From Eubacterium_G segne (GTDB lineage Bacteria; Bacillota; Clostridia; Lachnospirales; Lachnospiraceae): a stretch of DNA of 64,000 nt. The stretch lies in the NCBI RefSeq assembly GCF_014287775.1, contig NZ_JACOOZ010000008.1:108335-172334 (forward strand). The letters run 5' to 3'. Made by a program: the position numbers and the translations under genes. The notes beneath the pieces are model-generated. The model did no database searches, was not told where the DNA came from, and was given only the letters and a program-made list of their open reading frames with translations. Below are positions 52,124 to 60,785 of this stretch, one piece after another (positions within the stretch are counted from its first letter, which is position 1; each line of letters starts with the position of its first letter).

Positions 52124-53056
52124 ATGAAAGAAAAAATGACAAAAACCCCTGTGGTAGTTTTTTTGGCAATGATATGCTGTCTGCTATGGGGGTCGGCTTT
52201 TGCCTGTATAAAAATCGGATATAAATTATTTAATATTGAAAGCAAAGATACAATGTCTCAGATATTATTTGCGGGAAACCGTTTCATTCTTGCAGGCGTC
52301 ATGGTTATAGTTACTTTTAGTATTATGAACAAAAAAATCATAAAACCGGCACAGCCTGAAAGAATTGCTACCTTAAGTCTTTTTCAGACAGTTTTACAGT
52401 ATGTTCCTTTTTATGTGGGATTAGCCCACACAACAGGAGTAAAATCCTCTATTATTAACGGTTTAGGAGTTTTCTTTACAGTGTTAGTATCCTGCCTTTT
52501 GTTTAGACAGGAAAAACTAACAGGTAAAAAGATGATAGGAACCGTATTGGGATTTTTAGGAGTTGTAATAGTAAATGTTGCCGGAACATCCGTTGATTTG
52601 GGAGTAAGCTTCTTAGGAGAAGGTCTTATTGTACTATCAGCTTTATCATCGGCGTTTTCCTCTGCATTTATTAAAAAATTCTCCAAAAACAGTGATGTGG
52701 TAATGCTTAGCGGATATCAGTTCTTTTTCGGTGGAGTGGTAATGACGGTTATAGGTCTTCTTTTTGGAGGAAAATTAAGACCTGAGGGATTTGCAGGTAT
52801 TTTACTATTGATTTATATGGGATTTATTTCAGCGGCAGCTTATACATTGTGGAGCATTTTACTTAAATACAACAATGTATCAAGGATTTCGGCATATAAA
52901 TTTATGAATCCTGTATTCGGGGTACTGCTGTCATTTCTGTTTTTGCATGAAAACAGTCATATGGAGGTGCAGATTATAATTGCATTAGCTTTAGTATGTG
53001 CAGGAATATATATTGTAAATGCCGGTGATTTGAAATATAATAAATCTATTAAGTAG
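52124..53056 (+). CDS. EamA/DMT family transporter
   Basis: A 310-residue protein with ten hydrophobic helices in two halves, typical of drug/metabolite transporters of the EamA type (CCLLWGSAFACIKIG in the first helix, AALSSAFSSAF and ISAAAYTLWSILLKY in the second half). The substrate is unknown. It starts two bases after the sensor-domain gene, so the two are likely cotranslated. Confidence 0.85.
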   Translation: MKEKMTKTPVVVFLAMICCLLWGSAFACIKIGYKLFNIESKDTMSQILFAGNRFILAGVMVIVTFSIMNKKIIKPAQPERIATLSLFQTVLQYVPFYVGLAHTTGVKSSIINGLGVFFTVLVSCLLFRQEKLTGKKMIGTVLGFLGVVIVNVAGTSVDLGVSFLGEGLIVLSALSSAFSSAFIKKFSKNSDVVMLSGYQFFFGGVVMTVIGLLFGGKLRPEGFAGILLLIYMGFISAAAYTLWSILLKYNNVSRISAYKFMNPVFGVLLSFLFLHENSHMEVQIIIALALVCAGIYIVNAGDLKYNKSIK

Positions 53057-53060
53057 TATG

Positions 53061-53078
53061 AGAATCAAAAATGATTCT
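53061..53078 (+). repeat. Small perfect inverted repeat before ppa
   Basis: AGAATCA and TGATTCT flank AAAA. It sits between the transporter stop and the ppa ribosome site. Confidence 0.4.
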
Positions 53079-53105
53079 AACGTAAAATTTAATCAGGAGG
53101 GTTTT

Positions 53106-53654
53106 ATGAATATTATGCATGACATTAATCCGGAGAGAATTACACCTTCGGATTTTATCGCAACTATTGAAATTAGTAAGGGAAGCAAGAAAAAATATGA
53201 ATTAGATAAGGAAACAGGACTTATTATATTAGACAGAATATTGTACTCATCAGTACATTATCCGGCTAATTATGGTTTTATCCCAAGAACAATTGATGAG
53301 GATGGTGACCCGTTAGACGTACTGGTATTATGTTCTGAGCCTATAGAGTCCATGTCTTTGGTAAGATGTTATCCTATAGGTGTTATGTACATGGTGGATA
53401 GTGGTGATATGGATGATAAAATAATTGCCATTCCTTATGGTGATCCTACATACAACTGTTATACAGACATTAATCAGTTACCGGCTCATATTTTTGAGGA
53501 AATCAGGAATTTCTTTAATATATATAAGACATTAGAGGGAAAAGAAACAAAGGTAGATGAATTTGGCGGGCCTCTTGATGCTGCAAAAATCATTTACAAA
53601 TGTATTGATATATACAATAAAACATACGGTATAGAGGACAATTGCATCAAATAG
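53106..53654 (+). CDS. ppa: Inorganic pyrophosphatase, family I
   Basis: Hydrolyses PPi. It contains the metal-binding DGDPLDVLVL motif, the YELDKETG and YPANYGFIPRT segments, and DMDDKI. It has 182 residues from ATG 53106, where CAGGAGGG is ideally placed; an upstream ATG at 53058 has no site. It lies in the run from the lipid kinase to the peptidase. Confidence 0.93.
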   Translation: MNIMHDINPERITPSDFIATIEISKGSKKKYELDKETGLIILDRILYSSVHYPANYGFIPRTIDEDGDPLDVLVLCSEPIESMSLVRCYPIGVMYMVDSGDMDDKIIAIPYGDPTYNCYTDINQLPAHIFEEIRNFFNIYKTLEGKETKVDEFGGPLDAAKIIYKCIDIYNKTYGIEDNCIK

Positions 53655-53753
53655 TATTATAATATTTAAGATAAAGTGTATTTGCATTAAGAAACTGTTA
53701 GGTTTTTATGTGCGACTACACTTTTCTTGTTTGTTATAAGGGAAGGTTTTAAT

Positions 53754-55532
53754 ATGACAGTAAATAACAGAATAAAAAGATTAAGGGAAATAATGAAGGA
53801 AACAGCAGTGGATGTATATGTAGCACCTACCTGTGATTTTCATGGCTCCGAGTATATAGGGGATTATTTTAAAACAAGAGAGTTTATAACAGGTTTTACA
53901 GGCTCTGCAGGAACAGCGGTAATCACCATGGAAGAGGCGTGTCTGTGGACTGATGGAAGGTACTTTCTTCAGGCAGAAAATCAATTGAAAAATACTGAAG
54001 TTAAATTAATGAAATCCGGAGAAGCAGGAGTTTATACAGTATATGAATATATTAAAAATATTGCAAAAACAAATATCACTGTAGCCTTTGACGGAAAAAT
54101 GATGTCTGCTGATATGGCAGAAAATATAAGAAATATTGAAAATGTAACAGTGGATGGTCATTTGGCTTTAATAGATAAAATATGGGAGGACCGTCCGGAA
54201 ATCAGCCATAAGCCAATATGGAAGCTGGATGATAAGTATACGGGAAAAAATACAGCTACTAAAATAAATGAAATAAGAAACATGATGGAGGAGAGAAGGG
54301 CAGATGTTTTACTTCTTTCAGCCTTAGATGAAGTGGCATGGACTCTTAATTTAAGAGGCAATGATATAATGTATACGCCTGTATTTATGGGATTTTTGAT
54401 TATAACCAAAGATGAGATTAATTTTTACGTTAATAAAATTCAGTTACAGGACAACATAGAAGAATACTTAAAAGAATGTGATATCAAAATACGGGATTAT
54501 GGCATCGTGTATGCAGATTTAGAAAAAATAAGAAAGAAAAGAATCTGGCTTGATAAATCCAGCGCCAATTATGCTGTCATAGAATCAATTAATAATGATA
54601 ATAAAATAATAAATAAGCTGACTCCTGCCTTGCAACTTAAAGCAGTTAAAAATGAAGCGGAAATAGAAAATGAGAAAAAAGCTCATATTTTAGATGGTGT
54701 GGCAATGACAAATTTTCTGTACTGGCTTAAAACCAATGTGGGAAAGGAATATATGGATGAACTGAAGTTAGGAGACAGGCTTGAGGATTTTAGAAAACGG
54801 GCAGAAAGCTATATTGAGCCAAGCTTTGCACCTATTGTGGGATATAACGAACATGGTGCAATAGTACATTACAGTGCCACAAAGGGGTCTAATGTAGTTA
54901 TAAAAAACGAAGGTATTGTACTTATAGACAGTGGTGGACATTATTTGGAGGGAACCACAGACATTACAAGAACCATAAGTTTAGGAAATGTTACGGAAAA
55001 AATGAAAAAAATGTATACGGCAGTGCTTAAGGGACACTTAAAGCTGTCAGGGGCAATATTTAAAAAAGGCTGTAGCGGAACGACTCTTGATTATATTGCA
55101 AGAAAGCCTCTATGGGATATGGGACTTGATTATAATCATGGAACCGGACATGGAGTTGGTTATCTTTTAAGTGTTCATGAGGCACCTAATGCCATTAGAT
55201 ACAGAATAATGAAAAATCCAGAATTAAATCCTGTATTTGAGCCGGGAATGATAACGTCAAATGAACCGGGAGTTTATTTAGACAATGAATTTGGAATACG
55301 AATTGAAAATCTTATTTTGTGTAAAGAGAAGGAAAAAACGGATTTTGGAGAATTTCTATGCTTTGAAAATCTCACCTATGTTCCTTATGATATGGAATTA
55401 ATTGACATGGACATGTTAGATGGAAAAGAAAAGGAGATATTAAGAGAGTATAGCCAAATGGTGTATGAAAAATTGTCCAAACATTTACAGGAAAATGTTA
55501 AAAAATGGTTAAAGAAATATCTCAATTGTTAA
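53754..55532 (+). CDS. Aminopeptidase P family (M24B) metallopeptidase
   Basis: The product is 592 residues of the long, three-domain aminopeptidase P type: two N-terminal creatinase-like domains and a C-terminal pita-bread domain. The dinuclear metal ligands are all visible: D392 and D403 (LIDSGGH and TTDITR), H466 (NHGTGHGVGY), E504 (SNEPG) and E518 (IRIEN). It removes N-terminal residues next to proline. ATG 53754 follows GGGAAGG. It is cytoplasmic (no signal peptide) and ends in a strong terminator. Confidence 0.9.
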   Translation: MTVNNRIKRLREIMKETAVDVYVAPTCDFHGSEYIGDYFKTREFITGFTGSAGTAVITMEEACLWTDGRYFLQAENQLKNTEVKLMKSGEAGVYTVYEYIKNIAKTNITVAFDGKMMSADMAENIRNIENVTVDGHLALIDKIWEDRPEISHKPIWKLDDKYTGKNTATKINEIRNMMEERRADVLLLSALDEVAWTLNLRGNDIMYTPVFMGFLIITKDEINFYVNKIQLQDNIEEYLKECDIKIRDYGIVYADLEKIRKKRIWLDKSSANYAVIESINNDNKIINKLTPALQLKAVKNEAEIENEKKAHILDGVAMTNFLYWLKTNVGKEYMDELKLGDRLEDFRKRAESYIEPSFAPIVGYNEHGAIVHYSATKGSNVVIKNEGIVLIDSGGHYLEGTTDITRTISLGNVTEKMKKMYTAVLKGHLKLSGAIFKKGCSGTTLDYIARKPLWDMGLDYNHGTGHGVGYLLSVHEAPNAIRYRIMKNPELNPVFEPGMITSNEPGVYLDNEFGIRIENLILCKEKEKTDFGEFLCFENLTYVPYDMELIDMDMLDGKEKEILREYSQMVYEKLSKHLQENVKKWLKKYLNC

Positions 55533-55562
55533 AAAAACAGTATTGTAAGTTTTTGTATATAG

Positions 55563-55615
55563 TGCTATCATCAGTGTTATCAAAATTGTATCACAATTGA
55601 TGATAGCATTTTTTT
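55563..55615 (+). terminator. Strong terminator after the peptidase
   Basis: TGCTATCATCA (55563-55573) pairs perfectly with TGATGATAGCA (55598-55608), followed by seven T. Confidence 0.85.
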
Positions 55616-55641
55616 GCCTATAAGGCAGAAGGGAGAGGTAT

Positions 55642-58600
55642 ATGAGAAAGGGAATGAAAAAGCTATGCAGTTCTGCCCTTAGCATTCTGTTAGCTTTGTC
55701 CATGGTAGTTCCGGGAGCAGGCGTTTATCACACAAATGTTAAAGCAGATGATGTTGTAGAAAAAACACAAACCGGAAATGATAACGGAAAGGATGACGGA
55801 AAAAGTATTAAAGGTGATTATTTCAGACAAAATATGGCAGTTTTGCTTAAGAATAATCAGCTAAAGACTAGCAATTCAGAAGTTACCCTTACTGAAAATG
55901 AAAAGGGAAAGGGTGTTCTTGTTTCAGGAAAAGATAAGGATATTTTAAATAGTGAAATCACAATTGATAAAAAGTTGAATTTTGACGGAAAAATTGTAGG
56001 AAGATTAAGTCTTGACGCCATAGCCGAAAGGGGAGGCGATATAACCGTTGGAGTTTTCGTTGATGGTGGAAGCAAACCGGTTGGAACTTTTAAATTATAT
56101 AAACAAAGAAAGAAAAATGACTGGACATACACAAAGGACAGTTCAATTGATGTGTCAGAATTAAAACTTACAGGAGAACATACAGTTTCCCTTAAAGTAT
56201 TATCTACATCAGCATCTAAGGTAAACTTCCTTATAAGAGCTGTGGAATTTGTTGAAAGTACCGTTCCTGTAATATACTTTAATATTAATGAAGAAGATGG
56301 AACTATTGCAGAAATGAATGCTTCAAGTGACCATTCAGTAGAGTGCTACGGGAGTATGACCATAAAGGTTCCGGATGGCTTTGTTTCTGAGTATACAGGC
56401 AAGGAAGTAACAGGTGGAACTTACAATATGGAATACATAAGAGGACGTGGAAATTCTACATGGGCTACTCCTAAAAAGCCATACAAGATTAAGCTTGATA
56501 AAAAAGCAGACCTTCTTGGAATGGGAAAGAATAAACACTGGGTATTGCTTGCTAACTATTATGATAACAGTCTTCTTAGAAATAAGATTACATATTGGTT
56601 AGGACAGCAGCTTAATATGGCATTTACTCCTAAAAGTGAACCTGTAGATGTTGTGATGAATGGAGAATATTACGGAAGTTATTTCCTGTCGCAGCAGGTA
56701 AGGGTAGGTAGCACAAGAGTAGATATTGATGATTTGGAAGAGTCGGAGGAAACAATGAACTCTACGGATTCTGCCATTATATCAGGAGGATATTTGCTGG
56801 CACTTTCTCCATATGAGAGAATTGAACATCAGACATTTTCAACTAATAATAATGTTGAATTTAAGTTAGAAAGTCCTAAGTTTGAAGATTATTACAATGA
56901 AACACAGTTTAATTATATAAAGGATTATGTTCAAAAAACGGAAGATGCAATATACGGAAAGAATTTCAAGGATTCTAATGGAACATCCTATACGGAATAT
57001 ATGGATTTAAATGCAGCAGTATATTATTACTGGATGCAGGAATTCTCCATGAATGGGGATGGATTTGTTTCTCCAAGTACATATTTGTATAAACCAAGAA
57101 ATGGAAAATTATATTTTGGGCCTCTTTGGGACTTTGATTATGTTGCCTGGGGTTCAACAGAATATTCCGGAAACTCTGTTACAGGCTGGAGCCGAAACAC
57201 AAATATGTGGTTTGACAAATTGTTTGAAGATAAAACATTTGCCCGGGCTATAGTTGATGCATGGCCGTCAATAAAGGAAAAAGTTAATGAACTGATTATG
57301 CCGGGTGGTCAGCTTGACAAATACAAAGATGAGATGGTTAAGACAGCAGCATATAACTTTGAAAAATGGGGAATGTCAGATTTAGGACAGGATGATATGG
57401 AAGAAGATTCTAAGGGAAATAATTATCTGACTTACGACCAGGAAATAGAAAGGTTAAGAGGCTGGATAAAGGAAAGAACAGAATGGGTTGATAAGAATGT
57501 AGCATCTATTGTTCCACAGCCTTGTAAGGTTAAGTTTATGGCGGACAATAAGGTCATTGCTACAAAGGATGAATACATTGGAAAAACTATAAGCAGTTTT
57601 CCAACGGCACCTAAGAAAAAAGGCTATGTTTTTGTAGGATGGAATGCTCATTTCCATATGAATTTTAAAGAGTATTTAAGTTACATAGGTAGTACGGAAG
57701 AGGATTTGTCGGAATTTATGGAGCCTGAGGAAATAAAGAATCTTAAAAAGAACGGCTATGATTTTGACGGTGAATTTTCATCATCAGATATATTAGTTAA
57801 AGATACTACCCTTACTGCTAAATACATTTCTGAAAGGGAATATGTTAAGGAAAGAAAGATTATATTAAACAGAAAATACATGATACTGAACCAGTGGAGT
57901 GATGAAGGGGAAATAAAGGCAACAGTTATTCCTTTTGATGCAACAAACAGCGAAATACAGTGGTCATCATCTAATCCGGAAGTGGCAGAGGTTATGGATG
58001 GCAGTGTAACTCCTATAAAATCGGGAGATACAATAATAACAGCTAAAACCGCTAGTGGATTAACAGCTACCTGTAAAGTACATGTATGTACTGATGGGGA
58101 AAGCGACGAAATGCCTATGGAGGCATATTATGAATTTCCTGAATATGATTACACTATAGGAGTAAACGAATATAAGGATTTAGGAGTTAAATATCAACCG
58201 GAGAATGCAGTATTTGATGAAAACTGCAAATTCCTTGTGGGAGATGATTCTGTTGTTGAAGTAAGTGATGGAGGCGTGGTTTATGGATTAAAGCCGGGAA
58301 CAACCACAGTATATGCTTATACAAATAATGGAGATCCTATCAGATGTCAGGTAACAGTTGTTGACAAAAAAACAGCAGCTATTGGAAATGTATATACAGT
58401 TAAAAACTGCAAATACAAGGTTTTAACTAATAAAGATAAAAATAAAACTGTTATGTGTGTAGGGGCAAAGAACAGCAAGGTTAAAGCCGTAAATATACCT
58501 TCTAAGGTTAAAATTAAAAATGTCACATATAAGGTTATAAGCATAAAGGCAAAGGCATTTGCAAAAATGAAAAAATTAAAGAAGGTAACAATTGGTAATA

Positions 58601-58860
58601 ATGTTTCCTTTATTGGAAAGTCAGCTTTTTATAACTGCAAAAATCTTACAAAGGTATATATTGGTAAAAAGGTAGAAATTATTTATCAGAACGCCTTTAA
58701 GGGAGATAAGAAACTTAAGAACATAACAATTAAGGCTAAAAGAGCTAAAATTAACAAAGGAGCTTTCAGCAAAATTTCAGGTAAGTCAGTATTTAAGGTA
58801 CCTAAAAACTGTAAGGCATACTATAAGATTGTATTGGGAAAAAGCAGAAATATAAAATAA
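55642..58860 (+). CDS. Secreted CotH-kinase protein with Ig-like and leucine-rich repeat domains
   Basis: The product is 1072 residues with a signal peptide (about 1-34). An N-terminal beta-rich domain (50-205) precedes the CotH kinase-like domain (about 207-620), recognised by RGRGNSTW, KHWVLLANYYDNSLLRNK, NGEYYGSYFLSQQVRVG and LYFGPLWDFDY. A small InlB-type repeat region (about 627-728), two bacterial Ig-like (BIG2) domains (about 735-816 and 826-908) and BspA-type leucine-rich repeats (about 918-1053) follow. CotH proteins in Bacillus spores phosphorylate coat proteins; this one appears exported, so its target would be extracellular. No cell-wall anchor is visible. Confidence 0.8.
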   Translation: MRKGMKKLCSSALSILLALSMVVPGAGVYHTNVKADDVVEKTQTGNDNGKDDGKSIKGDYFRQNMAVLLKNNQLKTSNSEVTLTENEKGKGVLVSGKDKDILNSEITIDKKLNFDGKIVGRLSLDAIAERGGDITVGVFVDGGSKPVGTFKLYKQRKKNDWTYTKDSSIDVSELKLTGEHTVSLKVLSTSASKVNFLIRAVEFVESTVPVIYFNINEEDGTIAEMNASSDHSVECYGSMTIKVPDGFVSEYTGKEVTGGTYNMEYIRGRGNSTWATPKKPYKIKLDKKADLLGMGKNKHWVLLANYYDNSLLRNKITYWLGQQLNMAFTPKSEPVDVVMNGEYYGSYFLSQQVRVGSTRVDIDDLEESEETMNSTDSAIISGGYLLALSPYERIEHQTFSTNNNVEFKLESPKFEDYYNETQFNYIKDYVQKTEDAIYGKNFKDSNGTSYTEYMDLNAAVYYYWMQEFSMNGDGFVSPSTYLYKPRNGKLYFGPLWDFDYVAWGSTEYSGNSVTGWSRNTNMWFDKLFEDKTFARAIVDAWPSIKEKVNELIMPGGQLDKYKDEMVKTAAYNFEKWGMSDLGQDDMEEDSKGNNYLTYDQEIERLRGWIKERTEWVDKNVASIVPQPCKVKFMADNKVIATKDEYIGKTISSFPTAPKKKGYVFVGWNAHFHMNFKEYLSYIGSTEEDLSEFMEPEEIKNLKKNGYDFDGEFSSSDILVKDTTLTAKYISEREYVKERKIILNRKYMILNQWSDEGEIKATVIPFDATNSEIQWSSSNPEVAEVMDGSVTPIKSGDTIITAKTASGLTATCKVHVCTDGESDEMPMEAYYEFPEYDYTIGVNEYKDLGVKYQPENAVFDENCKFLVGDDSVVEVSDGGVVYGLKPGTTTVYAYTNNGDPIRCQVTVVDKKTAAIGNVYTVKNCKYKVLTNKDKNKTVMCVGAKNSKVKAVNIPSKVKIKNVTYKVISIKAKAFAKMKKLKKVTIGNNVSFIGKSAFYNCKNLTKVYIGKKVEIIYQNAFKGDKKLKNITIKAKRAKINKGAFSKISGKSVFKVPKNCKAYYKIVLGKSRNIK

Positions 58861-58912
58861 TGTGGAAATACCATTTAGAAAGTATAAGACACACTAAAAA
58901 AGATGATATAAG

Positions 58913-58948
58913 AACTGTCATGGGAGTAAAATACTGTGGCAGTTTTTA
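58913..58948 (+). terminator. Terminator after the CotH protein gene
   Basis: AACTGTCA pairs with TGGCAGTT (one wobble) around an inner AGTA/TACT stem, followed by TTT. Confidence 0.75.
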
Positions 58949-58953
58949 ATTTT

Positions 58954-58982
58954 TCATAACATAAAAAAACATTGCATAAAAT
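58954..58982 (+). promoter_or_regulatory. Sigma-E-like sporulation promoter of spoIIID
   Basis: A -10 of CATAAAAT (58975-58982) and a -35 of TCATAAC (58954-58960) are 14 bp apart. This agrees with the Bacillus sigma-E pattern (a -10 close to CATACAAT and a -35 with ATA), one mismatch in the -10 and two in the -35. spoIIID is a sigma-E target in Bacillus, which supports the assignment. Confidence 0.55.
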
Positions 58983-59012
58983 GTACAAAGTATAAGTTGT
59001 ATAGAGGTTTTT

Positions 59013-59273
59013 TTGAAAGAATATATTGAAGAGAGGGTACTTGAAACATCTAATTACATTGTAGAAAACAATTCCACGGTAAGACAGTGTGCCAGACAGT
59101 TTGGAATCAGCAAAAGCACAGTACATAAAGACGTATCTGAACGTCTTCCGCAAATTAATCAGAGACTGGCAATTAAAGTAAGAGAGGTGTTAGACAAAAA
59201 TAAAAAAGAACGTCACATACGTGGCGGTCTTGCAACAAAGGCTAAATATGAAAAAAATAAAAGCCTTAACTGA
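59013..59273 (+). CDS. spoIIID: Sporulation transcription factor SpoIIID
   Basis: An 86-residue helix-turn-helix protein that acts in the mother cell after sigma-E. The HTH is at about residues 22-44 (TVRQCARQFGISKSTVHKDV). The C-terminal basic tail (RHIRGGLATKAKYEKNK) is typical. The start is TTG with AGAGG six bases ahead. The gene is followed by mbl, as in Bacillus. Confidence 0.95.
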   Translation: MKEYIEERVLETSNYIVENNSTVRQCARQFGISKSTVHKDVSERLPQINQRLAIKVREVLDKNKKERHIRGGLATKAKYEKNKSLN

Positions 59274-59295
59274 TAAATCAGTAAGGCTGTTGTTT
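59262..59295 (+). terminator. Terminator overlapping the spoIIID stop codon
   Basis: AGCCTTAACTGAT pairs with ATCAG-TAAGGCT with one bulged base, followed by GTTGTTT. The stem includes the stop codon. Confidence 0.6.
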
Positions 59296-59302
59296 ACGGG
59301 GG

Positions 59303-59329
59303 ACCTAGTGGGAGTTTCACCCACTAGGT
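59303..59329 (+). repeat. Perfect GC-rich 10-bp hairpin
   Basis: ACCTAGTGGG and CCCACTAGGT flank a 7-base loop. There is no T-tail, so termination is unlikely. The compact GC-rich palindrome in AT-rich DNA looks like a short dispersed palindrome or structured leader. Confidence 0.55.
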
Positions 59330-59722
59330 TGAGTATGAAAAACTTAAAATACGCCATTATAGGGTATGACGTATACAAACTATATGCACAAGTTCTTAGC
59401 ACTCGCAAAAAGTACTTAATAACTCGTACATTGTTTATAATAAAGGGTACTTATGAACAAAATATGAACGGAATGTAAAAGAATATCGAAAAAAGACGAA
59501 AAATACAAAAAAACATGAAAAAAAATAAAAAACAGGTTGAAAAAGGACGATTTATCTGAAAAGGAAGGCAAAAAAATGGAAAAACATATCTAAAAAATGG
59601 AAATTTTTTAAAAATAAAACATATACAGAATGGGAAAAAGTTGTTATACTTTAGTTTAGTATGGATATTCTAAAATATATATAAGGATGAAAACAAAATT
59701 TTTTACACATAAGGAGCGTCAA
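59330..59722 (+). other. AT-rich gap before mbl
   Basis: Apart from the hairpins above, this stretch shows strongly A-rich DNA (59480-59640) and only weak promoter-like matches close to the mbl start (ATACT and AGTAT half-sites near 59648-59664). No gene or RNA can be supported. Confidence 0.4.
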
Positions 59723-60724
59723 ATGTTTAACACAGATATTGGTATAGATTTAGGAACAGCAAGTGTATTGGTTTATATAAAAGGAAAAGGTGTTGTTTTA
59801 AAAGAGCCTTCAGTAGTTGCCATTGACAGAGATACTGACAAGATAAAAGCTGTCGGAGAGGAAGCCCGTCTTATGATAGGAAGAACTCCGGGAAATATAG
59901 TTGCCGTAAGACCTCTTAAGCAGGGAGTTATATCTGATTATTCAGTTACTGAGCAGATGATTAGATATTTTATTCAAAAAGCGGTAGGAAAACGTTCATA
60001 TAAGAAACCACGTATATGTGTATGTATACCAAGTGGAGCTACAGAAGTTGAAACTAAGGCAGTACAGGACGCAGCTTTTCAGGCAGGAGCCAGGGAGGTC
60101 TTTGTGGTGGAAGAACCTTTAGCAGCAGCCATAGGCGCCGGCATAGAAATAAAGAAGCCTTGTGGTAACATGATTGTGGATATTGGTGGAGGAACTACCG
60201 ATATTGCAGTTATTTCATTGGGAGGAACAGTAGTCAGCACATCAGTTAAAGTGGCAGGAGATGATTTTGACGAAGCTATTGTCAGATATATGAGAAAGAA
60301 ACACAATCTTCTTATTGGAGAGAGAACTGCCGAAGAAATTAAAATTGGAATTGGTACATGCTATAACAAATCTGAAAATCAGAAAATGGAAGTAAGGGGA
60401 AGAAACTTAGTTACCGGTCTTCCAAAAACCATAGAAGTAACATCGGAAGAAACAGAAGAAGCATTAAGGGATGTTACAACAAGTATTATTGATGCAGTAC
60501 ACAGGGTTTTGGAACAGACTCCTCCGGAACTGGCAGCAGATATAGCAGTAAGAGGTATAGTTTTAACAGGCGGTGGTTGTCTTCTTAACGGACTGGATGA
60601 ACTGATAGAGGCGAAAACCGGCATTAACACCATGACCGCAGAGGATCCTATGACGGCAGTTGCCATCGGAACCGGACAATATCTGGAATATATTGACGAG
60701 GAAAATTCAGAAAAATTAAAATAA
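59723..60724 (+). CDS. mbl: MreB-like rod-shape protein (Mbl)
   Basis: The product is a 333-residue bacterial actin homologue that positions cell-wall synthesis. The phosphate loops GIDLGTAS (N-terminal) and IVDIGGGTTDIAV, and the adenosine motif TGGGCLLNGLDE, are present. I chose ATG 59723 since AAGGAG lies nine bases before it; an ATG at 59687 has only GG-poor DNA ahead. The position directly after spoIIID matches the Bacillus spoIIID-mbl order, so the Mbl paralogue is preferred over MreB. Confidence 0.9.
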   Translation: MFNTDIGIDLGTASVLVYIKGKGVVLKEPSVVAIDRDTDKIKAVGEEARLMIGRTPGNIVAVRPLKQGVISDYSVTEQMIRYFIQKAVGKRSYKKPRICVCIPSGATEVETKAVQDAAFQAGAREVFVVEEPLAAAIGAGIEIKKPCGNMIVDIGGGTTDIAVISLGGTVVSTSVKVAGDDFDEAIVRYMRKKHNLLIGERTAEEIKIGIGTCYNKSENQKMEVRGRNLVTGLPKTIEVTSEETEEALRDVTTSIIDAVHRVLEQTPPELAADIAVRGIVLTGGGCLLNGLDELIEAKTGINTMTAEDPMTAVAIGTGQYLEYIDEENSEKLK

Positions 60725-60738
60725 TAAATATTAATCTA

Positions 60739-60770
60739 AAGGCTGTCCCATTTTTGGACAGCCTTGTTAG
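60739..60770 (+). terminator. Hairpin after mbl
   Basis: AAGGCTGTCC pairs perfectly with GGACAGCCTT around CATTTTT. The following GTTAG is T-poor, so the terminator may be incomplete. Confidence 0.6.
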
Positions 60771-60785
60771 GATAAGGAACATTAA

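Noticed and set aside
59221..59478. An 85-codon open frame overlapping the spoIIID end and both hairpins
   Set aside because: It is read through a terminator stem and a GC-rich palindrome, has no usual ribosome site and no plausible protein features.
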